Shown here: one piece after another, positions 1 through 6,873 of the stretch
How positions within the stretch are numbered: the stretch's first letter is position 1
Layout of the letters: every line of letters starts with the position of its first letter
Origin: Motiliproteus sp. MSK22-1
GTDB lineage: Bacteria; Pseudomonadota; Gammaproteobacteria; Pseudomonadales; Balneatricaceae
DNA length: 64,000 bases
Assembly: GCF_001968815.1 (NCBI RefSeq)
Contig: NZ_MIEQ01000046.1
Coordinates: 62,001-126,000 of the forward strand
Direction of reading: 5' to 3'
Notes under the pieces: generated by a model
Databases searched by the model: none
What the model was told of the DNA's origin: nothing
Seen by the model: only the letters and a program-made list of their open reading frames with translations
Position numbers and translations under genes: made by a program

Positions 1-2287
1 CTCGCCAAAGAATTTCCAGCGCATTGTGGAGCATGTTGCCTCGATCTGCGGCACTTAGACCGGCTGCCGCACTTTCCAATGGCCGAGCATTGAGTCGATT
101 GATGGCAAAAGCGCTGAAAGGACAAAGGGCCTGGTTTTTAAGTAAAGCACTACCGCCTCGGATGCCTTCACGTTCCCGTTCAGACACCGCAGGTGCGGTT
201 CCAGTATCAACTAATTCCAACGGGCTTGTGTTCAGCTGTTGTTGAGCAATAGCAGGCAGTTGTTGCTGATGATCAAAGCAGATCACGGAATCGGACAGAC
301 CCTGACTATCCACCCGGCTCAGGGTTTTAAGTGGAATCTGGTCCACAGACAGTAAAGAATGATGACTGATCAGGGCACTGGGTCGTAATTGCTGATCATC
401 CCTCATGTCGGGGTAGCTGAATATTACAATCTCCGCACTTTCCAGATAATTCTGTGTCAGTTGAGCGGCAAACTCCAGCTCCCGTTCTGGCGTTGCGTGG
501 GGCATTTTCCGCTGGCGCTGGAATGTGACCGGCAACAAAGGGTTAGGGCTGGGTGGAGCAGGCCAGCAATCATCGCTAAGCCCCATTAACCACAGGTGAG
601 TAAAATCCAGCCCGGCTGCTTCCAGAGGGCCGAGAATCTGTACAGGAGAGTCCGTCGTTTTGGGTTGAAAAATGCTAGCCTGCGTTTCTTTACTGAGCAG
701 TTTAAGGGCTTCAGCCAAGCTGATTTTACCGGTTAACTCATCAAAGCGAGAGAAGCTGGAAAGCAATTCGTACCATTGCTCTATTTGTTGATACTCAAGA
801 GAGTTGGGGGTTCTGTCACCGGGCCACCCTAACGAGAGCAGAAGTCCGTGAAGCCATTGGGACCAATAACCGGGTCTCTCTCTGTCAGGATAGCGCTGTT
901 GCTGTAGAACGTTGAACACTTTCAGTAAGGCAGGACAACCAGCAGTTGGCTGATTATCTGACATCAACATTTCATCTGCTTGGAAAAGAGATCCCTGGCT
1001 GAACTGGCCACCGACCTCCTGCGTAGAGGTTGTTCCAGGCCGCTCGACTTCCTGAGTCCGGTTTTGATTAGTAAGGGTTCCGCAATACTCGCTCAGTTCG
1101 GCAAGACTGAATTCTGGTTTAGCCCGGCTTCTCAACAAATATTCAAACTCAACTCTGGACTCCAGCTCCTGATTCAGCCCCGGTATAAACGCTGAGTACA
1201 GAAAAGCCGGTAATTCAGTCAACCGAATAGGAGTCGTTTTCATCATTAACAGCTTCAGGGCGCTAGTGATAACCGGGGCCTGCAGCAAAGGGATGCCGAT
1301 AGACATATTAAAAGTTGGTGCATCAGCCGGAATCTCAGGTTGATCGTATCCCTGCTCAAACACCTCACGGAATATCCGTTCGGCTTTTGCCCGCTGAATG
1401 CTGAGATCAGGAACAACTATCCCTATGGTCGCGTCGGGAGAATGTGTCACAACCTGACGGGCCCATTGAGCCGCCAATTGCAATTCATCATCAACCCCTG
1501 AGCGCTGAACCAGGCCACTAAACCTGTTTCTTGAAGGTTGTTGTACCCGAACAATCGTGTCAGATAGACTCTCTAGCAGTTTTTCGTAAAGAGGAGGCTG
1601 CTCCTGAAACGCTACCAGATGTATTTCAGGCTCTTTTAATGATGGATTATCGTTCAATTCCTCAATTAAATATTCAATAACCTGAGCGGCGACCAAGCGA
1701 GAATCTTTGTCTCGAATAGACTCAAAGGTAGCGCACCAGCGGGAAAAAATATCATTCGGGCTCTGATGTTCCAGATAGGCTTCAGAACTGACAGTTTGCT
1801 GCCAACGCGTCAAGGTCTTATAGGCGCTCTGAGCCTGAGCCGCCGCTCCAGAGGGCTTTAATAAAGGAGAGGCTTCACGGTCACTGAGCACAACCTGCTC
1901 CCAAAGCAACAGCTCCTGCCGGTTATCCATCAAAATACCCAGCGGTTCCGCAGGGCGTCTGTCCTGATACTCCAGCCACTGTTGCTGAATCCAGCCTTCA
2001 AGCGGCATCACTCGCGGAGTGTGCCAGGCTTTTTCATTCTGAAGCGATTGGTGCTCAGCATAAGCCGCCAAAACCTTGGCCGAAAGGCGCCTGTTCGGAG
2101 TCAGAACCAGACGACCACTGGCTATCGCAGGCAATAGCGGTTGGATATCGAACAGAGTTTTCAACAGCGCATCCTTATGATGACCAAGAGCTAAGGTTCC
2201 GGAACGGTTCTTGGGTGTAAGTGCTCGCAATGATAACTCAGTTTGCGGGGTTTGAAACAGCGATAGGAAGTTGCTATATGGAATCAT
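1..2287 (-). CDS. AddB-like PD-(D/E)XK repair nuclease, partial (C-terminus beyond window)
   Basis: An open frame of 762 codons runs from an ATG at 2287 to the window edge without a stop. It fits the 'probable DNA repair protein' family (TIGR03623), relatives of AddB of the AddAB double-strand-break helicase-nuclease. The N-terminal part contains a GRLVLTPNRRL stretch and a helicase-like middle (PVQILGPLEAAGLDFTHLW), resembling the inactivated UvrD-like fold of AddB. Near residue 722 comes QALCPFSAFAINRL, where the Cys matches the first ligand of the AddB-type 4Fe-4S nuclease cluster. It is followed by RGNMLHNALE, the start of the nuclease domain. The catalytic D/E-K motif and the other cysteines lie outside the window. 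Such genes often pair with a UvrD-type helicase gene, which would be downstream and cannot be seen. Family call fairly sure; activity inferred. Confidence 0.85.
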   Translation of the reverse strand, partial: MIPYSNFLSLFQTPQTELSLRALTPKNRSGTLALGHHKDALLKTLFDIQPLLPAIASGRLVLTPNRRLSAKVLAAYAEHQSLQNEKAWHTPRVMPLEGWIQQQWLEYQDRRPAEPLGILMDNRQELLLWEQVVLSDREASPLLKPSGAAAQAQSAYKTLTRWQQTVSSEAYLEHQSPNDIFSRWCATFESIRDKDSRLVAAQVIEYLIEELNDNPSLKEPEIHLVAFQEQPPLYEKLLESLSDTIVRVQQPSRNRFSGLVQRSGVDDELQLAAQWARQVVTHSPDATIGIVVPDLSIQRAKAERIFREVFEQGYDQPEIPADAPTFNMSIGIPLLQAPVITSALKLLMMKTTPIRLTELPAFLYSAFIPGLNQELESRVEFEYLLRSRAKPEFSLAELSEYCGTLTNQNRTQEVERPGTTSTQEVGGQFSQGSLFQADEMLMSDNQPTAGCPALLKVFNVLQQQRYPDRERPGYWSQWLHGLLLSLGWPGDRTPNSLEYQQIEQWYELLSSFSRFDELTGKISLAEALKLLSKETQASIFQPKTTDSPVQILGPLEAAGLDFTHLWLMGLSDDCWPAPPSPNPLLPVTFQRQRKMPHATPERELEFAAQLTQNYLESAEIVIFSYPDMRDDQQLRPSALISHHSLLSVDQIPLKTLSRVDSQGLSDSVICFDHQQQLPAIAQQQLNTSPLELVDTGTAPAVSEREREGIRGGSALLKNQALCPFSAFAINRLNARPLESAAAGLSAADRGNMLHNALEILWR

Positions 2288-2445
2288 GGCGGCAAATGGA
2301 CGGTTACCAAAGCACCAACGTTATACAAAAGGTTTGTACCAATCACCGATGAGGGGAGAGGTTTGCTGATACAGTGCATGAATTGAAAGTTCCATTTTAA
2401 TCCGTGATGGTAGTGACAAATTAGGGAATTGGCATTTTCCCGATT

Positions 2446-2655
2446 TTACACGTCAGTCTTAGGCTCCTTTTTGGATTTCAAATGGCCTTGAGTAATTTCT
2501 TCGAGCCGGTAGGCCTGCAGAGCGGGGAGGTATTCGCCCCATTGGCAGACAGCACCATGGGTAATGCCCAGTGCGGCAGCAAGTCGTCGAACCCCTCCGT
2601 TGCCGCGTCCACCATAATAATTTACAGCATCCTCTGTTCGAATGCGTTTACTCAT
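2446..2655 (-). CDS. Cro-like phage-type transcriptional regulator
   Basis: A 69-residue protein starting MSKRIRTEDAVNYYGG. The segment VRRLAAALGITHGAVCQWG is a helix-turn-helix, and it is followed by LPALQAYRLEEITQGHLK. This pattern matches the Cro proteins of lambdoid phages such as P22 (a helix-turn-helix then 'P..AYRLE..T.G.L'). The ATG at 2655 is preferred to one 24 bases upstream because GGAG lies about 7 bases ahead of it. It is divergent from the CI-like gene at 2755, with about 100 bases between them, the classic arrangement of a bistable switch. No other phage genes lie around it, so it is either an orphan remnant or a domesticated regulator. It probably represses both divergent promoters. 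Confidence 0.75.
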   Translation of the reverse strand: MSKRIRTEDAVNYYGGRGNGGVRRLAAALGITHGAVCQWGEYLPALQAYRLEEITQGHLKSKKEPKTDV

Positions 2656-2754
2656 TAGTATCTCCATCACCAATGTCATAGTTGCTGAAATGCTAGTTTG
2701 CTTACATTAAAAAAGCAACCCAAACTATCTTTAAATGCTAGTAAGATAGCTAAC
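2656..2754. promoter_or_regulatory. Divergent Cro/CI operator-promoter region with two inverted repeats
   Basis: The 99 bases between the two divergent regulator genes contain two inverted repeats. TTGCTT (2698-2703) pairs with AAGCAA (2713-2718) across 9 bases. CTATCTT (2725-2731) pairs with AAGATAG (2743-2749) across 11 bases. The right arm of the second continues as GATAGCTA, which recurs in the palindrome GATAGCTATC at 3606-3615. These are plausible repressor or Cro binding sites, although no footprint is known. Confidence 0.5.
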
Positions 2755-3420
2755 ATGAGTATAGGTGAAAGAATACGAGCACTACGAAAAGAGCGCGGTT
2801 GGACTCAGCGGGAGCTGGCCAGTCGAATCAGTATAAGTCGCGGTCGAGTAGGGCAGATAGAAAAGGATCCCACGGCGGACGTTAAAGCGCCTACTTTGCT
2901 GAGCCTGGCAAAAGCGTTTAACTGTCATCTCAGTGAATTGGAACCCGGCTACAGGAATACTATTTCTGAAGGGACTTTTAATCAGATTGCTGAGGGTGAT
3001 GGGTACTACTACGTTCCTCTGTATAGTGATCGGTTACCCTGGTCAACGCAGGCAGAGCCTGAAGATGAAGCGATCCAGGACCATATGCCTTTTCCAACAG
3101 CCTGGCTGGCGATGAACAATCTTCCTTCTGATGGATTGGTTGTGGCCTATGCAACGGGCGACGGTATGGCGCCCAAAATCGACAACGGCAGCACCTTGCT
3201 GGTGGATACCAATCAGAAACAACCTGCTAACGGAAGAGTCTACGCTTTTAGGGTTGATGATGAGCTGCAGGTAAAGCGGTTTGTAAAAACATCTGTTGGG
3301 GCCTGGAAAATACAGTTCGACAATGCTTCTCCTGCTTACAAAGACGAAATTATCAGTCCTGAAGATATAGAAAAAATTAACATTATCGGTCGTGTCGTTA
3401 GTGTTATCTGTCAAATTTAA
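2755..3420 (+). CDS. CI-like repressor: HTH_XRE plus S24 peptidase-fold domain lacking the catalytic serine
   Basis: A protein of 221 residues from ATG 2755 (a TTG 57 bases upstream would add 19 residues before the conserved MSIGERIRALRKERGWTQ). Residues 1-65 form an XRE helix-turn-helix (WTQRELASRISISRGRVGQ). The C-terminal half is the LexA/CI-type S24 fold, with YVPLYS, then GDGMAPKIDNGSTLLVD, then VYAFRVDDELQVKRF. In active self-cleaving repressors the first motif reads GDSM. Here Gly137 occupies the serine position, while the lysine (Lys174 in QVKRF) is kept. Without the serine, RecA-stimulated autocleavage should not occur, so this repressor is predicted not to respond to SOS. The fold could still dimerise. 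It is divergent from the Cro-like gene and followed by a strong terminator. Confidence 0.85.
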   Translation: MSIGERIRALRKERGWTQRELASRISISRGRVGQIEKDPTADVKAPTLLSLAKAFNCHLSELEPGYRNTISEGTFNQIAEGDGYYYVPLYSDRLPWSTQAEPEDEAIQDHMPFPTAWLAMNNLPSDGLVVAYATGDGMAPKIDNGSTLLVDTNQKQPANGRVYAFRVDDELQVKRFVKTSVGAWKIQFDNASPAYKDEIISPEDIEKINIIGRVVSVICQI

Positions 3421-3421
3421 G

Positions 3422-3452
3422 GGTCGGGTTGCTTAAGCACCCCGACCTTTTG
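3422..3452 (+). terminator. Intrinsic terminator after the CI-like gene
   Basis: The arms GGTCGGGTTGC and GCACCCCGACC (one mismatch) enclose a TTAA loop, and TTTT follows directly. It begins one base after the repressor stop codon. Confidence 0.8.
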
Positions 3453-3593
3453 TCTCCTGCTATCTGTTTCTCCTCCTGCGTAACCCAGAATCTCGTTGCA
3501 GGTACTCAGCTTTGCAGCACCTCGTCTCAGGTACTCGCTAATCGGGTGGGGCTGTCGTTTTTAACGGCTATTTGTCAAATATTGATAATTAAC

Positions 3594-3621
3594 TTGACAA
3601 AAAATGATAGCTATCTATCCT
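3594..3621 (+). promoter_or_regulatory. Sigma70-like promoter with palindromic GATAGCTATC in the spacer
   Basis: TTGACA (3594-3599) is separated by 16 bases from TATCCT (3616-3621). The spacer contains the perfect palindrome GATAGCTATC (3606-3615). GATAGCTA also occurs at the start of the CI-like gene (2745-2752). A repressor bound there would block RNA polymerase, so this promoter is a candidate target of the neighbouring CI/Cro pair and would drive the small gene at 3765. Confidence 0.5.
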
Positions 3622-3764
3622 TTTGTCGAGAGTGGAGCGTTTGCTAGCACTTTAATCTATTTTTAATTTTTGCCAGACTCTTCGGGTTTGGTGCTTAAGA
3701 AGAGAGTTAAAAACGAGATCTTATTAATCATTCGTTAACTGCAGATTTACGAGGGAACTTAATC

Positions 3765-3992
3765 ATGCAGATCACTGCCCCCATTGTTTTAAGTGGTAAG
3801 CCAGCTAAAGCCAGTGCAGTCATCGTTGGAGACCCTGCGAATGCTATTTTGGTTGATGTGCAGGTGTTTCAACGAGGGAGGGCCGTATTGGTTTCACCCG
3901 GCGAGTACGGCATCGCCAGTCGGGCGTTATACGCAGCCTGTGCTGAAATGGTCAATAATGAGAGTCGCCAGGGACAGGCAAAATCAAGATGA
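3765..3992 (+). CDS. Small protein of unknown function (75 aa)
   Basis: This 75-residue reading frame has GAGGG about 10 bases before its ATG and begins MQITAPIVLSGKPAKASAVI. I do not recognise a family. The composition is Ala/Val rich in the first 45 residues (VIVGDPANAILVDVQVF, then GRAVLVSPGEYG), followed by a predicted helix (RALYAACAEMVNN) and a basic tail. There is no signal peptide or membrane segment. It lies about 140 bases downstream of a strong promoter whose spacer contains a palindrome shared with the CI/Cro operators, so it may be the regulated cargo of that switch. An overlapping 107-codon frame exists but has no ribosome binding site and runs into a terminator hairpin. Confidence 0.45.
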   Translation: MQITAPIVLSGKPAKASAVIVGDPANAILVDVQVFQRGRAVLVSPGEYGIASRALYAACAEMVNNESRQGQAKSR

Positions 3993-4092
3993 ATTTGAAG
4001 ACAAAAGAATATCAGTTGTGCGTTGGTTTACTCCCAACAGTCTTTGTAAGAGAGAGGACTCTATAAAGTCGTTTTATAAAAAAGTTGTCCAT

Positions 4093-4136
4093 AAAAAAAG
4101 GTCGCTGCTCCGGTGAAGGGGCCAAAACAGCGACCT
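4093..4136 (-). terminator. Intrinsic terminator of the porin transcript or downstream sRNA
   Basis: Read on the minus strand, the stem AGGTCGCTG/CAGCGACCT (9 bp) encloses a 20-base loop and is followed by a run of seven T. On the plus strand no T-run follows, so the minus strand is the transcribed one. The unusually large loop carries the motif GGCCCCTTCACC, which is repeated in a hairpin upstream. Confidence 0.75.
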
Positions 4137-4345
4137 AAGTATTTCGTTTGGATGCCAGCCGTTCGGTGTCATTCCCAATGACATATGGCTTATGCCTGTC
4201 TTCGGCTGGTTTCGATTTCTGCAAACCACATTGTTTGTTATATTGAATAATGACAGCTGTCCTGGTGAAGGGGCCAGGCTAAGGAACCAATGAACAGGCC
4301 CATTCGGTCTCTGATAGCCCCGAAGGGGTTGGCTCCAGGGTGCTC
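4093..4345 (-). ncRNA. Candidate structured small RNA or porin 3' UTR with repeated C-rich loops
   Basis: Between the porin stop (4476) and the terminator at 4093 the minus strand holds several hairpins and no convincing gene. In transcript order they are: CCCC-TTC-GGGG (4328-4318); CCTGG/CCAGG with loop CCCCTTCA (4278-4261); a multi-branched element closed by CCAGCCG/CGGCTGG (4209-4155) containing the perfect hairpin TGTCATT/AATGACA; and the terminator stem. The string TGGCCCCTTCACC occurs in two of the loops, and CCCCTTC in a third hairpin. C-rich loops facing outward are typical of sRNAs that pair with Shine-Dalgarno sequences (for example RsaE). No clear separate promoter was seen, so a processed 3' UTR product is as likely as an independent gene. 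Confidence 0.4.
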
Positions 4346-4475
4346 ATCTGCGATGTCAAACAGCTGGAAAAGGACTTGTCATTTCGCTCCGCTGTCTTCC
4401 GCTTTAGAGTCCACAGAGAATGTAATGGGCTCATTCACAGGCCCCCTGACTGTCAGGTTGGGTTCAGGTTTTTGA

Positions 4476-5621
4476 CTACCAGCTTAGAGCCGCACCAAAT
4501 GCCAGCTGATCAATAGCATTTCCTGATTCATCTTCAAATGCATCATACTCGGCTATTAGTTTTAGATTGCTGTTTACATCGTAAAAGTAGGCGATGGCAT
4601 TGGTTTCCCGCTCCTGAATGGCGTTGGCAGAACCGGTCTCAGTTTCTCCGTGTGACACTACAAACCTATGACCGTTAGCTGAATAGGATGCTTGCAGCAG
4701 GTAGCCATCTGAGTCAGTTTCAGCGGATAGTGTTGAGTCCGCCAGCACTGGGGAGATTCCTTCCTGATCAAATCCCGACGCAGTAAGCTGAAAGCCTCCA
4801 GAGGAGACGCGAGCACCGTACGCGACACCTGTAGCGTCGACTCCTTCTGTAGCGGACTCACCGCTTGCCATCCCCAGCCATGCAGAGAACTTTCCTCCTT
4901 CGAAGTCAGTGTTGTAAGTAAGCTCACCTTCAAAGCGCGCCGATTGATTCTGGTTGCTTTCGACACTCTCACCGCTATCCGGATCCATTACGCCCAGCGC
5001 CAGCTGGAAGCCGTTTTTTACCGGTGTGCGGTAAGTGATTTGAGCGACTGGAGTTGCATAAGGGTAGCCAGTAGAAATATTGCCGAATGTTACGCCTCCG
5101 GTATTCGGCATGGGGGTGCCGGTACCCAGCAGCAGTTCATCATTAAAGATATTTGTGCGACCATAAAGACCAAAGTCTTTACCAAACAGTACTTGCCCAA
5201 AACTTCCGTCAACGGTTCCGTAGAACTGACGAACATCAATGGCGGTATCAGTGACGCTGTTATGACCATCATTGATGGTTACCCAAAAAGAAGAACGCCC
5301 ACCTAGTTTTAGTGTGTCGATTTCCTTAGTTACGTTGAATCCAATCCAGTTGGGCAGAAACCCCATGCGTACTCGACTCTGTTTTTCATCACCGACGGGG
5401 AGAGCGTTATTACCTAGCGCAGTGTTTGTTGCGGTGTTTGCCGCGATGGTTGCGTCAGTTAAGTCAGTTTCCGTCTGAACGAAGAAAGCGTTAAAGTGAC
5501 CGTCTGCAGAGAAGGTCGTCCCCTGCTTGTCGTAAAGAGTAATTTCAGCGCTAGCCAGCGCGGTGATGCCCATTGATACAGCAGCTACAGCTAATGACAA
5601 CATCGTTTTGTTGTTTTTCAT
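4476..5621 (-). CDS. Gram-negative general porin (16-stranded type)
   Basis: A protein of 381 residues with a Sec signal peptide (MKNNKTMLSLAVAAVSMG... cleaved after ALASA, about residue 25). The mature part is rich in alternating strands with Gly and aromatic residues and ends in AALSW, the C-terminal aromatic signature recognised by the BAM complex. It fits the Porin_4/OmpC-like porins of gamma- and betaproteobacteria, which form trimeric water-filled channels in the outer membrane. Typical landmarks are YDKQGTTFSADGHFN near the start, VRQFYGTVDGSFGQVLFGKDFGLYG in the middle, and ITYRTPVKNGFQLALGV. Substrate preference cannot be read. It is probably monocistronic, with a long structured region downstream that ends at a terminator near 4093. 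Confidence 0.9.
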   Translation of the reverse strand: MKNNKTMLSLAVAAVSMGITALASAEITLYDKQGTTFSADGHFNAFFVQTETDLTDATIAANTATNTALGNNALPVGDEKQSRVRMGFLPNWIGFNVTKEIDTLKLGGRSSFWVTINDGHNSVTDTAIDVRQFYGTVDGSFGQVLFGKDFGLYGRTNIFNDELLLGTGTPMPNTGGVTFGNISTGYPYATPVAQITYRTPVKNGFQLALGVMDPDSGESVESNQNQSARFEGELTYNTDFEGGKFSAWLGMASGESATEGVDATGVAYGARVSSGGFQLTASGFDQEGISPVLADSTLSAETDSDGYLLQASYSANGHRFVVSHGETETGSANAIQERETNAIAYFYDVNSNLKLIAEYDAFEDESGNAIDQLAFGAALSW

Positions 5622-6155
5622 GTCAGCCCCGATATAAGGAGTTTTAGTTTGAATAACGGCGAGGCAATTATCAGCATCCTCTCGTTGTTCAAATATTCAC
5701 CAACAGGACGGTATTTATAAGACTTTAGTCGGGTCCTATTTGGCTGTACTTTTAGCAGTGGATTGGCGCGGAAATATAGCTCAGCCTCAATGATCAGCTT
5801 GTTTTCTGCAGTGCTTTCTTGATGAGAATTCTGTATCGGATAAGCAGATCCCTTTAGCGAATCAATCCTTCTATCAGGATTTTCAGTACCCGATGAAACT
5901 TTTGCTATCTTATGGCATCCAACTCCGGTCAGTGGTGGTGGGGCTGATCCGTCAGGAAAAGTGTCTGCCTGTTCTGAATGTGAAGGATAATCAAGCTGAA
6001 GCGCAGACAAATGCAGGAGTTATAGCCCGAGAGCTTTAATGAGCTTAAATCAATGCGTCCGGCCTGCTATAATCCCGCGATTGTGTTTTTAGGCTGTTTT
6101 GTCCTTAATGTTAATCATTGTTTTACTTCGAAATCGGGATCTTGGTACCAAATCT
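5622..6155. other. Divergent intergenic region between porin and SH3-protein genes
   Basis: About 530 bases without a convincing gene. An extended -10 element TGCTATAAT (TATAAT at 6068-6073) points towards the SH3-domain gene. A 130-codon minus-strand frame covering 5618-6010 has no recognisable domain and overlaps the expected porin 5' leader, so it is not annotated as a gene. Confidence 0.5.
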
Positions 6156-6779
6156 ATGCGCGGCTCTTTCTTACGAAGCACTTTCCTTTTGTCATTATCA
6201 TTTTTCTACGCGATTTCAGCCTTTGGCGCTGAGTCTTATCATGTTACCGATGAAGTCAAAATATACATGCATCGCGGCCCCAGCAATCAGTACAAGATCA
6301 AGGCTCGGGTCAATAGTGGCACTCCTTTAACGCTACTCGCTCGTAATAATGAAACTAAATATGTCCAGGTACGCACAGATAAAGGGGTGCAGGGGTGGAT
6401 TGATGGGCGTTATCTTAAAGTCGGGAAAAGTGTTAAAGCGCGCCTCCCGGAAGTCGAGAAGGAGCTGATAGCCAGCAAGAAAATACAGGTTGAGCAGGCG
6501 AGCAAGATCGAAACGCTCACCGCTGAGCTGCAACGGGTTAATCAGTTGCGCAAAGGGGAGCTGGGTAAAATTAATGACTCCAGGGCCAAATCAACCGCTC
6601 AGCTGGCGCAGTTGGAAAATCAGATCGTTCGATTGCAGGCTGAAATTGATGGCATGGACGACAAAAATCTGATGGGCTGGTTTCTACACGGCGGAGCAGT
6701 AGCCATTATCGGAATTATTCTCGGGCTTATGATCCCCAAGCTTCCTAAGCGGCGCCGTCGTACGGATGAGTGGTTGTGA
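6156..6779 (+). CDS. TIGR04211 family SH3 domain protein (YgiM-like), membrane anchored
   Basis: From ATG 6156 the protein has 207 residues: a signal peptide (FLRSTFLLSLSFFYAISAFG), a bacterial SH3 domain (about 27-90, with VKIYMHRGPSNQYKI and GVQGWIDGRYL), a long coiled coil (about 100-170), and a C-terminal transmembrane helix (AVAIIGIILGLMIPKL) followed by a basic tail KRRRR. This is the architecture of E. coli YgiM. The domain probably faces the periplasm, anchored at its C-terminus. Its function is not established; SH3b domains often bind peptidoglycan or partner proteins. ATG 6156 is preferred to the ATG at 6099 because it places the signal peptide at the very N-terminus. An extended -10 promoter lies at 6068. 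Confidence 0.85.
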   Translation: MRGSFLRSTFLLSLSFFYAISAFGAESYHVTDEVKIYMHRGPSNQYKIKARVNSGTPLTLLARNNETKYVQVRTDKGVQGWIDGRYLKVGKSVKARLPEVEKELIASKKIQVEQASKIETLTAELQRVNQLRKGELGKINDSRAKSTAQLAQLENQIVRLQAEIDGMDDKNLMGWFLHGGAVAIIGIILGLMIPKLPKRRRRTDEWL

Positions 6780-6873
6780 TTGATGCCTTGGGCATAAAGA
6801 AATCAATTCCGATGAAACAAAACTGTACTTTCGTAGTCAATCTAGCTGAATCCATTGTTAGCAGGAAACGCAG

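Noticed and set aside
3429-3647. 72-codon frame after the CI-like gene
   Set aside because: It begins inside the intrinsic terminator and runs through the promoter at 3594; likely chance.
2446-3992. Prophage or genomic island at the Cro/CI pair
   Set aside because: No integrase, attachment site repeat, replication or structural genes are visible within the window, so only an orphan switch is claimed.
3793-4116. 107-codon frame overlapping the 75-residue gene
   Set aside because: No ribosome binding site, overlaps a better start in another frame and reads into the minus-strand terminator hairpin.
5618-6010. 130-codon minus-strand frame overlapping the porin start region
   Set aside because: No recognisable domain, no ribosome site, abuts the porin start and covers its leader/promoter; composition looks noncoding.
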